A stretch of DNA of 64,000 nt from Bacteroidaceae bacterium (GTDB lineage Bacteria > Bacteroidota > Bacteroidia > Bacteroidales > Bacteroidaceae). Location of the stretch: assembly GCA_017442185.1 (NCBI GenBank), contig JAFSAT010000021.1, forward strand, positions 1 through 64,000, written 5' to 3'. Positions 35,437 through 43,445 of this stretch are shown piece after piece. The position numbers were made by a program, and so were the translations under genes. Numbering within the stretch: position 1 is the stretch's first letter; each line of letters opens with the position of its first letter. The notes beneath the pieces were generated by a model that did not search any database, was not told the origin of the DNA, and saw only the letters and a program-made list of their open reading frames with translations.

Positions 35437-35477
35437 ACAACGCAAGGCAAGCAATAGCAACTGCATCCTTGCGTTGT
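35437..35477 (+). terminator. Hairpin after argH
   Basis: Perfect 11-bp arms (ACAACGCAAGG and CCTTGCGTTGT) with a 19-base loop, 71 bases after the argH stop. The U-tract is weak (GTATTATC). It probably ends the pyrE-argH unit. Confidence 0.55.
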
Positions 35478-35534
35478 ATTATCAGAAAGAGGGAACAGCC
35501 CTGCGCAAAAAACAGAAAAGAAACAAAAAAGTCA

Positions 35535-36041
35535 ATGAAAAGAAGCCTTCTTATAATATTGCTGCTAACCACAGGAATTGTATCGTGCGATACCGAATCA
35601 CCCTACTCGGGATATTCGGTATTTTTCACATGCGATGCCGCATTTCATCCATTTAATCAGATAAACAGCTTCGGACAGTTCGTCACCGTAAGACGTAAAA
35701 ATTCAACATCATACGAGGTGACAGACGCAATGGGAAATACAGAGATTCGCCAACTAACCGAACAGGAGGCAAGACAACAGTTCTACTATGGTCTTGGCGG
35801 ACTGATTATAGGCACTCCATCCCTGGAAGATGGCACCATAAAAGCATACGACCTTGCCTGTCCCAACTGCGACATGGCACGCCATCGCCTCACTATAAAT
35901 AATTTAGGATTCGCCATGTGCAACAATTGTGCTGCCAAATTCGATTTAAACAGCGGAGGCATTCCCATCGAAGGAAAATCGCGCACAATGTGGCGCTATC
36001 GTGTATTTACAACCGGAACATTTGTCACCGTACAAAATTAA
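35535..36041 (+). CDS. Small lipoprotein with two CxxC pairs
   Basis: A 168-residue predicted lipoprotein: signal peptide with lipobox TTGIVSC (Cys near 18). The C-terminal half has two CxxC pairs, CPNC near residue 115 and CNNC near 134, with the spacing of a zinc ribbon or a Rieske-like rubredoxin knuckle. The histidine expected of a true Rieske site is absent. No named family is recognised. The ATG at 35535 starts a proper signal peptide, and the frame runs further upstream without one. It ends just before the tRNA-Leu promoter. Confidence 0.6.
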   Translation: MKRSLLIILLLTTGIVSCDTESPYSGYSVFFTCDAAFHPFNQINSFGQFVTVRRKNSTSYEVTDAMGNTEIRQLTEQEARQQFYYGLGGLIIGTPSLEDGTIKAYDLACPNCDMARHRLTINNLGFAMCNNCAAKFDLNSGGIPIEGKSRTMWRYRVFTTGTFVTVQN

Positions 36042-36054
36042 AGTGAAAAGTTTT

Positions 36055-36084
36055 TTGATATTTTCGCGAAACTGCTTATCTTTG
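36055..36084 (+). promoter_or_regulatory. tRNA-Leu promoter
   Basis: TTG at 36055-36057, a 19-base spacer and TATCTTTG at 36077-36084: a full match to the Bacteroidota housekeeping promoter. Transcription should begin near 36090, about 60 bases before the mature tRNA. Confidence 0.8.
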
Positions 36085-36153
36085 CAACCGTTGTAGCAAT
36101 CAAGGATTGGAAACAACCTCCTTGGAGCAACAATATTTCATAATGTTAAGGTC

Positions 36154-36239
36154 GCTCGAATGGTGGAATCGGTAGACACGAAGGACTTAAAATCCTTTGG
36201 CATTTAAACGCCGTGCGGGTTCAAGTCCCGCTTCGAGTA
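36154..36239 (+). tRNA. tRNA-Leu (anticodon UAA)
   Basis: An 86-base class II tRNA. The acceptor stem GCTCGAA pairs with TTCGAGT, and the discriminator base is A. The anticodon loop CTTAAAA holds TAA at 36188-36190. There is a long variable arm, then the T arm GCGGGTTCAAGTCCCGC. CCA is not encoded. The last 17 bases of this gene and five bases beyond are repeated exactly at 50944-50965, the mark of an element integrated at its 3' end. Confidence 0.97.
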
Positions 36240-36244
36240 CTTTC
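36223..36244 (+). repeat. Left attachment repeat of the island
   Basis: 22 bases (the end of tRNA-Leu plus CTTTC) that recur identically at 50944-50965. The sequence just beyond (hairpin 36247-36285) is also related to, but diverged from, that beyond the right copy. Two GTCAACC repeats (36301 and 36311) follow on the island side and could be integrase arm sites. Confidence 0.7.
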
Positions 36245-36246
36245 TC

Positions 36247-36285
36247 AAACGCTAATTGCTTGCACTTCAAACAGTTAGCGTTTTT
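36247..36285 (+). terminator. tRNA-Leu terminator
   Basis: AAACGCTAA (36247-36255) pairs with TTAGCGTTT (36275-36283), followed by TT and ATTTT. It lies eight bases after the tRNA. Confidence 0.8.
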
Positions 36286-36363
36286 ATTTTATCATTTTTT
36301 GTCAACCGTTGTCAACCAAAATAAACTAATATGTTATTTTTGTAGAGTTTAACATTTAATTCT

Positions 36364-36774
36364 ATGAATAAAGAAACAAAGACATCAAAATCATTTTGGG
36401 CAACAGCATTTGAAAGTGAAATTTCAACACTTTTTGACGCAAGTGAAAAAAGTAATATCATAACGAATATAGTCGGCATCATAAATAAAAACAACATAGA
36501 CACAGAATTACTTTATAAAAATTTCTACGATATAATCGTTGTGCTAAAAACACAATACCACGACAATAGGAATTTATACAAAGCGTTTATGAATCACTTA
36601 CAAGATAGATATGTTGACCACTGGGATTTTACAAACAAATACAAAAAAGAAGATGTGCGAGTAATCTATGAGTCAAGCACCTTAGACGAAAACATTGAAT
36701 TATTAAACCACCAAGCTACAGCCCCAAGAGACTGCGGCAAGGTGGTTCTTTTTTTGTTCTTTAAAGAGTATTAA
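36364..36774 (+). CDS. Unknown 136-residue protein
   Basis: No family is recognised. The protein is hydrophilic and mostly helical, with Lys, Asn, Asp and aromatic residues and no signal peptide or membrane segment. A TATTTTTG box (36335-36342) lies 21 bases upstream. A hairpin AACCACC ... GGTGGTT followed by a T-run lies over its last 20 codons, so the C terminus (LFLFFKEY) is read through a terminator-like sequence and may be the result of decay. Its stop overlaps the ATPase stop by four bases on the other strand. Confidence 0.5.
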   Translation: MNKETKTSKSFWATAFESEISTLFDASEKSNIITNIVGIINKNNIDTELLYKNFYDIIVVLKTQYHDNRNLYKAFMNHLQDRYVDHWDFTNKYKKEDVRVIYESSTLDENIELLNHQATAPRDCGKVVLFLFFKEY

Positions 36775-38198
36775 GCCTTGAACAAATCGTCAAGTACAAC
36801 GTTGGAATGAACTATACTTGAATATTTGCCATTTGCAACGCCATAGGTCGTAACGAATGTATTTACAACAGTCTTCTTTGTTCCTGTAACATACTTGAAC
36901 AGCCCGACCCTCTCTCGTATATGCTTATCGTACTCTTTGGTTATGTGATAAACATCTTGCGAGAACTTCATTTCACACAAATGAATGATTCTGTCTGCAC
37001 GCTCAATAATCATATCAATCTGAGCACCTTGCGTACTATCTGTTTCATTTGGAAGAACCTGCCAAGTTGATATTTCTGTCGACATACCTCTTATACCCAA
37101 TGCTTCCTTGATTTGTGCGTGGTGCTTCAAACAAACCAACTCAAAGCTATTACCCATCCACGACTCTATGCTACGTGAATTTAAGTTATTACTCCACCAG
37201 TTTGCATCCTTTGAGTGGTTTTGCTCCACAAACTTATAGAAGAACAAGGTATAGAAATCGGTCAAACGATAGACAGTACCACGTTTCTTATTTCCAAACT
37301 GACGCCACTGTTCTATAATGTCACTCCTTTCAAGGTTCTTTATTATTGAAGAAATTTTGCCACCGTTGAAGTTCAATGCTTTTGCAATTTCAGCGCAAGT
37401 GAGACCTCGTTTATTCTCACTCAGCAGTTTTACCACTGCAAGATATCGGTCGGCGTTATTGAATAGAGCTGTATACAGTTCATCAAACTCAGTCTTTAAT
37501 GTAGCGTCATTACCGAAGAACAATTCATCGATATTTTGGGCAAGGCTCAATGCCGGTGATAGAAGGCTGTAATAGAACGGCACGCCACCAAGGAGCATAT
37601 ATGCTTGGGTAATATGGTATCTGTCCCATTCGATGTTCCTGCGTTCGAGATACTGTTCTGTTTCTTGAAGCGTAAACGGAGATATATGTATTCTCGCTGT
37701 AATACGTGCGTGCAATCCTCCCTTGTTCGCCACAAGTTTATCCCTCATCCAAGAAGTTGCAGAACCTGTTGCTATCAGCATAATATTACGACGAGTCATA
37801 GCCCAACCGTTCCAGAAATTCTCCAACGCACTCACAAAGTTTGAACGGCCGGAATCCATCCAAGGCATTTCGTCGATAAAGACAATAAGTTTCCTATCGG
37901 TGGGCAATTCTGCAAGATAATCTTCAAGGGCATAGAAAGCCTCATCCCAATCCTTAAAATCATATTTCTGTTTGGAATATGAACCAAGAACGTGAGCGAA
38001 GTTGCGAAGCTGACGGCGTGTAGTCATACCGTGAGCACCAACATATCTGAAGTCAAACTGTCTGTTGAAAAACTCCTCTATCAAAAAAGTCTTTCCCACA
38101 CGACGACGACCATAAACAATAATAAGTTCCGACCTGTCCGATGCAACACACCGGGCAAGTTCAGCACACTCTCTGGTTCTTCCAATCAATTCGTTCAT
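36771..38198 (-). CDS. AAA ATPase with C-terminal nuclease-like domain (DUF234 type)
   Basis: A 475-residue STAND-like ATPase. Walker A is YGRRRVGKT (near residue 30), Walker B is LIVFIDEMPWM (near 107), and a sensor-like LIATGSATSWM is near 142. A winged-helix region (about 265-325) follows. A C-terminal DUF234 domain holds QIDMIIERADRIIHLCEMKF, the D-x(n)-ExK pattern of PD-(D/E)XK folds. The role of these ATPases, common in Bacteroidota accessory DNA, is not known. It has its own promoter at 38221-38251 and an inverted repeat just upstream of that. Confidence 0.85.
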   Translation of the reverse strand: MNELIGRTRECAELARCVASDRSELIIVYGRRRVGKTFLIEEFFNRQFDFRYVGAHGMTTRRQLRNFAHVLGSYSKQKYDFKDWDEAFYALEDYLAELPTDRKLIVFIDEMPWMDSGRSNFVSALENFWNGWAMTRRNIMLIATGSATSWMRDKLVANKGGLHARITARIHISPFTLQETEQYLERRNIEWDRYHITQAYMLLGGVPFYYSLLSPALSLAQNIDELFFGNDATLKTEFDELYTALFNNADRYLAVVKLLSENKRGLTCAEIAKALNFNGGKISSIIKNLERSDIIEQWRQFGNKKRGTVYRLTDFYTLFFYKFVEQNHSKDANWWSNNLNSRSIESWMGNSFELVCLKHHAQIKEALGIRGMSTEISTWQVLPNETDSTQGAQIDMIIERADRIIHLCEMKFSQDVYHITKEYDKHIRERVGLFKYVTGTKKTVVNTFVTTYGVANGKYSSIVHSNVVLDDLFKA

Positions 38199-38220
38199 AT
38201 TGACACAATTTTATCCACCG

Positions 38221-38251
38221 CAAATATATGCTCTTTCCTTGCCAAAATCAA
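38221..38251 (-). promoter_or_regulatory. ATPase gene promoter
   Basis: Minus strand: TTG at 38249-38251, a 20-base spacer and TATATTTG at 38221-38228, 23 bases before the ATPase ATG. It is a full match to the Bacteroidota consensus. Confidence 0.75.
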
Positions 38252-38269
38252 ACTTTTTGACCATAAATC

Positions 38270-38305
38270 GTGCATTATCTCGCTTTTTTTACCCACATAA
38301 TGCAC
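38270..38305. promoter_or_regulatory. Inverted repeat upstream of the ATPase promoter
   Basis: Perfect 9-bp arms GTGCATTAT (38270-38278) and ATAATGCAC (38297-38305) with 18 bases between. The arms lie 19 bases upstream of the -33 element, one face of the helix apart, as expected for a dimeric regulator. No cognate regulator is encoded next to it. Confidence 0.4.
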
Positions 38306-38448
38306 TCTGAGTGGTCGAAATTTTCCCCTTTTTCTGTTCCTTAAAAGCCTTATATATGTAATAATCAACAATATAAGAGAAAATAAATAGTAAACAGAGA
38401 AAATAGAGAGAAAAACAACAGTAATAAACAATCAAAACAAACAATCAA

Positions 38449-38622
38449 ATGAGCAAATTTTTAAAAGCACTAAGGGTCGCAGGAGATGTGGCCGAAATTA
38501 TTGTAGCTTCATCAATCGTGGTGGAGTTTATCGAGAGATTCAGGGCAAAGAAGAAAGCCCAAGTACAAACAGTAGAACCGGCAGAAGAGACAGATGACGC
38601 GGCTGAAACACAAACAACATAA
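38449..38622 (+). CDS. 57-residue micro-protein
   Basis: An ATG-started frame. Residues 4-31 are a moderately hydrophobic amphipathic helix with VAEIIVASSIVVEFIERF, then a basic patch RAKKK and an acidic, Thr-rich tail. The preceding leader is extremely A-rich, a usual Bacteroidota ribosome-entry signature. The next micro-ORF begins 15 bases after the stop and looks like a relative. No family is known to me. Confidence 0.5.
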   Translation: MSKFLKALRVAGDVAEIIVASSIVVEFIERFRAKKKAQVQTVEPAEETDDAAETQTT

Positions 38623-38637
38623 AACAGGAAAGCCTAT

Positions 38638-38778
38638 GTGAACGAAAAGAAATTAGAAATAGCAATTACAGTCCTTGAAGTAACAATATCTATATTCAAG
38701 GGAATAAAAAAGCTAAGAGGGCATTACGACTACCTTGCACGCCTCACCCTCACCGGCAAGAGCAGTGCAGCAGAGTGA
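38638..38778 (+). CDS. 46-residue micro-protein (GTG start)
   Basis: The frame starts at GTG 38638, because the overlapping ATG is followed at once by TGA. Its residues 5-28 (LEIAITVLEVTISIFKGIKK) have the same helix-plus-basic-patch pattern as the 57-residue neighbour, suggesting duplication. Its stop lies 21 bases before a perfect 21-bp terminator at 38799. Coding status rests on this pattern and the position only. Confidence 0.4.
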   Translation: MNEKKLEIAITVLEVTISIFKGIKKLRGHYDYLARLTLTGKSSAAE

Positions 38779-38798
38779 CTGAAGCAGGAACCATTGCC

Positions 38799-38843
38799 AT
38801 AAATGAAAGGTGTTGTGCCGTGGGCACAACACCTTTCATTTAT
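38799..38843. terminator. Perfect 21-bp bidirectional terminator
   Basis: Arms 38799-38819 and 38823-38843 are exact complements around a GTG loop, with a GC-rich core and A/T flanks. It ends both the micro-ORF transcript (+) and the fimbrial operon (-), whose last gene stops at 38867. Confidence 0.9.
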
Positions 38844-38866
38844 ATACCAGCACTCAGTAGATGGAA

Positions 38867-41035
38867 TCATTCCTCCTCAAAGACAATGGTATTGCCCGAA
38901 AGCAGTTCTCTCAACGTACACTCGGCGCTGAAGGTCTTGTTGGCAGACCAGCTATAGGAGACTCCGCTCCATAAACCGCCAGACACTTCGGTACACTCCT
39001 TGTCGGTAAACTCCAGCCTTACAATGGAATTCTCGTCACATCCCTGCGGAAGTTCACTTGCAATGCCTGTCGTGACACCCGTCTCATCTATTGATATATC
39101 ACCGACATACACACCGTCCAATGTCACCCTCACAGTCTCCGTACCGTTATCATGCAACTTCTGCGGATAGACATTTACCGTTGTATTTCCACCCCAGGTC
39201 CTGTACTCGTATGTATTGTAAGGCACAGTAACCTTATGTCCTGTGGCAATCGACAGTATAAGCCTGTTCTTCAGCTGGTCTATGCCCCTGTCGAAGTAGT
39301 CATTGTCCACATACACCATTGTGGCATTCCTTGAAGAGTTGGTAAGGAAATTGCAGACGAACGAAACCCTGCCGTCGCTCTCTCTCACCGCATTCTCATA
39401 CTCCTCCTGCGACAGCTCCTTCACAAAGCCGTACTTTCCGTCGCGCACCTCGGTAGAGATATCCTTGCCCGCTACAGGATATAGCGTATTCTCTTCACTG
39501 CTTATGAAGAAGCGCAACGGGAAGAGCGACACCGGGATACCGCTGGGTATGGTCACCTTTATATCAACATGCACATTCTGCTCCGAGGCAACCTCCTCGG
39601 GTGTAACCTCAACCGACATCATATAGGGAGTACGCAGCACAATCTCAATCTGTCGTTGCAGCCCCCCCGCCGCGAATGTTATCGTCTGGCTCTGCGCAAC
39701 AGGCGATGGTTCTTTTGGTGTTACAGTAACCTTGCGCCACCCCTTATGAGGCTCGGCACTCTCATCGCTCCCGGCAACAGCAGCCTGCGACTCAAGCACA
39801 TTGCCCGCAGGAGCAGAGACAACCACATCGGCATTTCTTACCGTGCCAACCTGTATGTCGGGAATATATTTGTAATAGACATCCACTGCACTCTTTTTTG
39901 TAAGCACAAGATAGGTTGTCGAGACGAACAGGCGGCCCACACCATCCGATATGTTGGTGTACTCCTTTGCCACAGCGTCACCACCGATGTTGTTGCTTGC
40001 CGGCTGCCTGATAGCCTCCTGTGGAGTGTCGTAGCCACCGCCACTTACAGAGTTTACATTCATCTTGAAAATGAAATTGCGCAGTAGATTATAGTAGACA
40101 TTGGCACCTGTTCCTTCGTCATAATAAACGAAATCGAGCTTGTAGTAAGTCTCGTCGCCACCATTGAAACGTCCCCTCAAAAGCATGCTCGTAGGCACAG
40201 CAGCCCTTCGGTTGCTTCTCTCATATATGTATGACACAGGTATCGTTCCATCCTGTGCCGGAACAAGCCACTTGAGTTCGGTGTTCAGCAGCGTACCGTC
40301 ATCATAGGGCTCGTTGCCCTCGTACCCCTGCCCCTTGTAAATCTCCTCGTATGTACGGCACGAATAGTTCCCATCTTCGCCACCTATAAAATTGGCAAAA
40401 GAGCCCATTGAAGGGTTATAAGGAGCTACCGTGCCCCTTCTGGGAACATTGTACAGGGCATAGCCTGTAAGTTCAAAGTTCGCCTTGGCCGCATTGCTTA
40501 TCACAAGTTCAACCCTCGCATAGTTCCTGAGCATGGGCACACGCACCAGTTCCCCCTGCATCTCCTCGTCAATCCTTGGCACATTCACGCATGCCCAGTA
40601 GGTATCGTGGTCGGCACCGTCGGCAACAAGACGCCCAATGAGCTGTCCCTCCTCGCCGAATCCCATTGTGAGGCCGGGATAGTTTCCTATCAGGTGTATG
40701 CGCCTTGCATCACTTGTCTTTGACAGCGACGCACCGAATTCCCAGCAGCCTGTTTCGCCGTTCCACTGTGGAGCGGTATTGTCGGCACGTACGAACTCAT
40801 CAAGATAGTACACACCACCCTCTTCAACGAACACCGCAAGGTAAAGGTCATCGAACTCCAACACCGGCTCGGCAAAAGAGCGCGTGGCAGCCGCCTGTAT
40901 ACCCGGCAAGTAAAGCCCCAGCCTCAAGTCCACCTTTTCCTTGTCATCGGCCGGCCATTCCAAATCCCCGTCATTGCAACCTGCAATGAACACAAGGGCA
41001 AACAGTGAATATATTATGTATAGAATACGTCTCAT
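38867..41035 (-). CDS. Large fimbrial lipoprotein, last gene of operon
   Basis: A 722-residue predicted lipoprotein: lipobox LVFIAGC (Cys near 20). The N-terminal half has the fimbrillin-like beta-sandwich pattern: a TRSFAEP site after the N terminus, as in Arg-processed fimbrillins. The C-terminal half repeats beta domains (VTVTPKEPSP, then EVTPEEVASEQ). By position it is a minor or tip-associated subunit. The ATG at 41035 is used; a TTG two codons earlier is rejected. It starts 15 bases after the DUF4906-like gene stops. The exact family is not certain. Confidence 0.65.
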   Translation of the reverse strand: MRRILYIIYSLFALVFIAGCNDGDLEWPADDKEKVDLRLGLYLPGIQAAATRSFAEPVLEFDDLYLAVFVEEGGVYYLDEFVRADNTAPQWNGETGCWEFGASLSKTSDARRIHLIGNYPGLTMGFGEEGQLIGRLVADGADHDTYWACVNVPRIDEEMQGELVRVPMLRNYARVELVISNAAKANFELTGYALYNVPRRGTVAPYNPSMGSFANFIGGEDGNYSCRTYEEIYKGQGYEGNEPYDDGTLLNTELKWLVPAQDGTIPVSYIYERSNRRAAVPTSMLLRGRFNGGDETYYKLDFVYYDEGTGANVYYNLLRNFIFKMNVNSVSGGGYDTPQEAIRQPASNNIGGDAVAKEYTNISDGVGRLFVSTTYLVLTKKSAVDVYYKYIPDIQVGTVRNADVVVSAPAGNVLESQAAVAGSDESAEPHKGWRKVTVTPKEPSPVAQSQTITFAAGGLQRQIEIVLRTPYMMSVEVTPEEVASEQNVHVDIKVTIPSGIPVSLFPLRFFISSEENTLYPVAGKDISTEVRDGKYGFVKELSQEEYENAVRESDGRVSFVCNFLTNSSRNATMVYVDNDYFDRGIDQLKNRLILSIATGHKVTVPYNTYEYRTWGGNTTVNVYPQKLHDNGTETVRVTLDGVYVGDISIDETGVTTGIASELPQGCDENSIVRLEFTDKECTEVSGGLWSGVSYSWSANKTFSAECTLRELLSGNTIVFEEE

Positions 41036-41049
41036 AATCAATGAATCAT

Positions 41050-43440
41050 TTACAGTCCACCGGCCTTGTCTCCCAACGTATATGTACTGCGGTTACACTT
41101 GTCCTGCCAGTACCACACGTCGTAAACACAGCGTACCGCAGCGCTTGTCACCTTGCCCGCGGCAGGCACCTGCACCGAGCCGCTCCTTGAGTTTACCACA
41201 ACAGCATTGTTTGAGCTCCAGTACTCGGCATCCTGTCCATAGCTGCTGCTGCCACTCACATAACCGAACAGGATAGGTATCACACCTTTGGCCGAAAGAC
41301 CAACAAGATACTCCACCTCGGCCTGTGTAGGCACTCTCCAGCGCCCTGCCGGATAGCCGTCCTCCTGGTAAGTGGCACATCTGCGCTCCGCATTTTCCTT
41401 TGAGACGTCGGATGTCACGCCATAAGAGGATGCAATCATGAAACGGGGCGAAATCATACTCTCCGTCCTGCCGCCATCCTCGGTGGGGTGATAATACTTG
41501 AGGGAACGGTTATTGGTATCGCCGCTATATTTCATGGTAGGCTTGTTGGTTGCAAGACTTGCACCACTGCCCCATGTAAGATTGTCGACATTGACTGTAC
41601 GCGGGTCACCTATAATGTAATCGTCATCAGTAAGGGATGTTACCGAAATTATATAACGGTTAGGGTTCTTGTTGCCGGCATTGGAGGAGATACCGTTGGC
41701 CGAACCGAACATGCTTCCACCGTCATTGACATACACATATCCCTTATTGCTGTTGTAGTTGTTGGGGCTGTCCACATAATTTGAGTTCAGTTCGGCAGTA
41801 ACAAGAATCATTGGGTTCTGCACCACCTTGATATCGTCGTTGTAACGTGTATCGCCATCGTGGTGCACATTGAACGTTATGGTGTACTGCGAGTAGTCTG
41901 CATCGGCGCTCATGTCATTGAGCAAGGCATGCTCAACATATATGTAGCTGCGGTCATCACCATCACCGCCCGTCACATTGTGCACTCTCAGCCTCAAGGG
42001 TCTTGAGCCCAACCTGTTCTTCGAGTCGCTGCTACTGTTCACCTCATATATTATATCACCGTTTGCATCAACGGTGTACGATGGCGATGCCACACTCGCA
42101 ATGGTCTTCACCTCGGCAATGGTCTGGTTTGTATCGTCCCATTTGACAACAATATCGGATATTCTCACCGGATGGCTGCTGAAGAGCGGTATCTCGTAGC
42201 TCCCGCGGTTGTGCAGTGTGATGTCGGTCTTGTCCACCACAAGATACCTGATATTGTTGAGGTCGGCACCGGTCTCGGTCTCTGCATTGGTAAAATCCCT
42301 GGTCATTCCCCAGTCGAGAATCACATAGCTGCTTGGCAACAACACCAGAGGCGACTCCTCCTCGGGGCTGCCAAGCACCTTAATCTCCTGGTAAATCCTG
42401 TAATAGGTATTACGTTTTGTGTATGTACCCGCAGCATTCACATTGGTCTCGTAATAGGTAATCATCCTCTCGGCAGGGTTCTCCTTCTTTGTCCACTCCA
42501 CCACAAGCATGAAGTGCGTGTGAGAGTTCTTGTCATTCTCCCAGTTCGTAGGGTATGTATAGAACGGTACACGTGTCGTCAAACCGCCGTCGCCTGTCTC
42601 ACTATCGATGCTGAGTGCATTCAGGTTGAATATATCCCTTTCATTGTCGGCCTTGTATATGTACTCAGTAGGTGTAGTTCCCAATTTAGTGCGGCAGTTT
42701 CCTCGTCTCAGCGACAGGCGCATGCTCGACTTGTCGGAGCACCACACCACACCATAGTCATCGGTCACCTCATCGGCCACACCCTTTATCACAAGGCTTA
42801 TTTTCGATGCCACACGCTCCACCTTCACGGTACCCGACAGGGAGAGACCGTTGCGGGAAACTGGAGCCCATCCCTCCATCACAAAACTCTCCTGAACGGC
42901 AGGGCTGTACATGCCATCTGCGCTGTCCACCACCCTTTTCCTGAACCCGTCGGCATAGAGCACCGTGTTCTCCTTTAGCGAAGCTACGCTCATATCCCCG
43001 GCCGGCAACGCGTTATCGCTGCCTGCGGCCGCAGGGCGGTTCGCTATCACATAGGCATCGCAGGCAGTATCGGTATCCTTCGGGAAAAGCGCCTTGAAAC
43101 TGCTCAATGGCAATGCCACTGTCAGTTCGGCGGTGTGTGTCGCAGGGTCGTACTTGCTCACCTGAATAGTCTTTTCAACAAACAAGGGTTGCTCGCCCGC
43201 CTCAATGCCGCCCGACTTGTAGAGAAAAAGGTCGACACTCTTTATGACGTTCTCGTTCAGCTCATCTATACCCGTATCCGTAGCTCTTGTGCCGCTCCTT
43301 GTGGTGCGCCCCAACTGCAATGTCAGTTTCACCGGCATATCATTGCCCGGCTGCACGGGTTCATCCTCCACACACGAGGAGAATATCCCCAGGCATAGAA
43401 AAAGCATTGAAGCCAATAGATATATGTTAGTCCTTGTCAT
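41050..43440 (-). CDS. DUF4906-like fimbrial tip lipoprotein
   Basis: A 796-residue predicted lipoprotein (lipobox GIFSSC). Domains in order: an N-terminal fimbrillin-like beta sandwich with TRSGTRATD, central beta domains (about 230-560) and a C-terminal domain around WRVPTQAEVEYLVG and EYWSSNNAVVV. The last resembles the formylglycine-enzyme-like or C-type-lectin-like modules found at fimbrial tips. DUF4906 proteins close many Bacteroidales fimbrial operons. The ATG at 43440 lies five bases after the preceding stop. It may bind a surface or polysaccharide ligand; this is inference. Confidence 0.72.
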   Translation of the reverse strand: MTRTNIYLLASMLFLCLGIFSSCVEDEPVQPGNDMPVKLTLQLGRTTRSGTRATDTGIDELNENVIKSVDLFLYKSGGIEAGEQPLFVEKTIQVSKYDPATHTAELTVALPLSSFKALFPKDTDTACDAYVIANRPAAAGSDNALPAGDMSVASLKENTVLYADGFRKRVVDSADGMYSPAVQESFVMEGWAPVSRNGLSLSGTVKVERVASKISLVIKGVADEVTDDYGVVWCSDKSSMRLSLRRGNCRTKLGTTPTEYIYKADNERDIFNLNALSIDSETGDGGLTTRVPFYTYPTNWENDKNSHTHFMLVVEWTKKENPAERMITYYETNVNAAGTYTKRNTYYRIYQEIKVLGSPEEESPLVLLPSSYVILDWGMTRDFTNAETETGADLNNIRYLVVDKTDITLHNRGSYEIPLFSSHPVRISDIVVKWDDTNQTIAEVKTIASVASPSYTVDANGDIIYEVNSSSDSKNRLGSRPLRLRVHNVTGGDGDDRSYIYVEHALLNDMSADADYSQYTITFNVHHDGDTRYNDDIKVVQNPMILVTAELNSNYVDSPNNYNSNKGYVYVNDGGSMFGSANGISSNAGNKNPNRYIISVTSLTDDDYIIGDPRTVNVDNLTWGSGASLATNKPTMKYSGDTNNRSLKYYHPTEDGGRTESMISPRFMIASSYGVTSDVSKENAERRCATYQEDGYPAGRWRVPTQAEVEYLVGLSAKGVIPILFGYVSGSSSYGQDAEYWSSNNAVVVNSRSGSVQVPAAGKVTSAAVRCVYDVWYWQDKCNRSTYTLGDKAGGL

Positions 43441-43445
43441 AGACA

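Noticed and set aside
35535-36041. Rieske ferredoxin
   Set aside because: The four Cys are in two CxxC pairs but the two His of the Rieske CxH/CxxH motifs are absent.
36301-36317. Short direct repeats as a CRISPR-like array
   Set aside because: Only two 7-base copies with a 3-base gap; no spacer structure and no cas gene.
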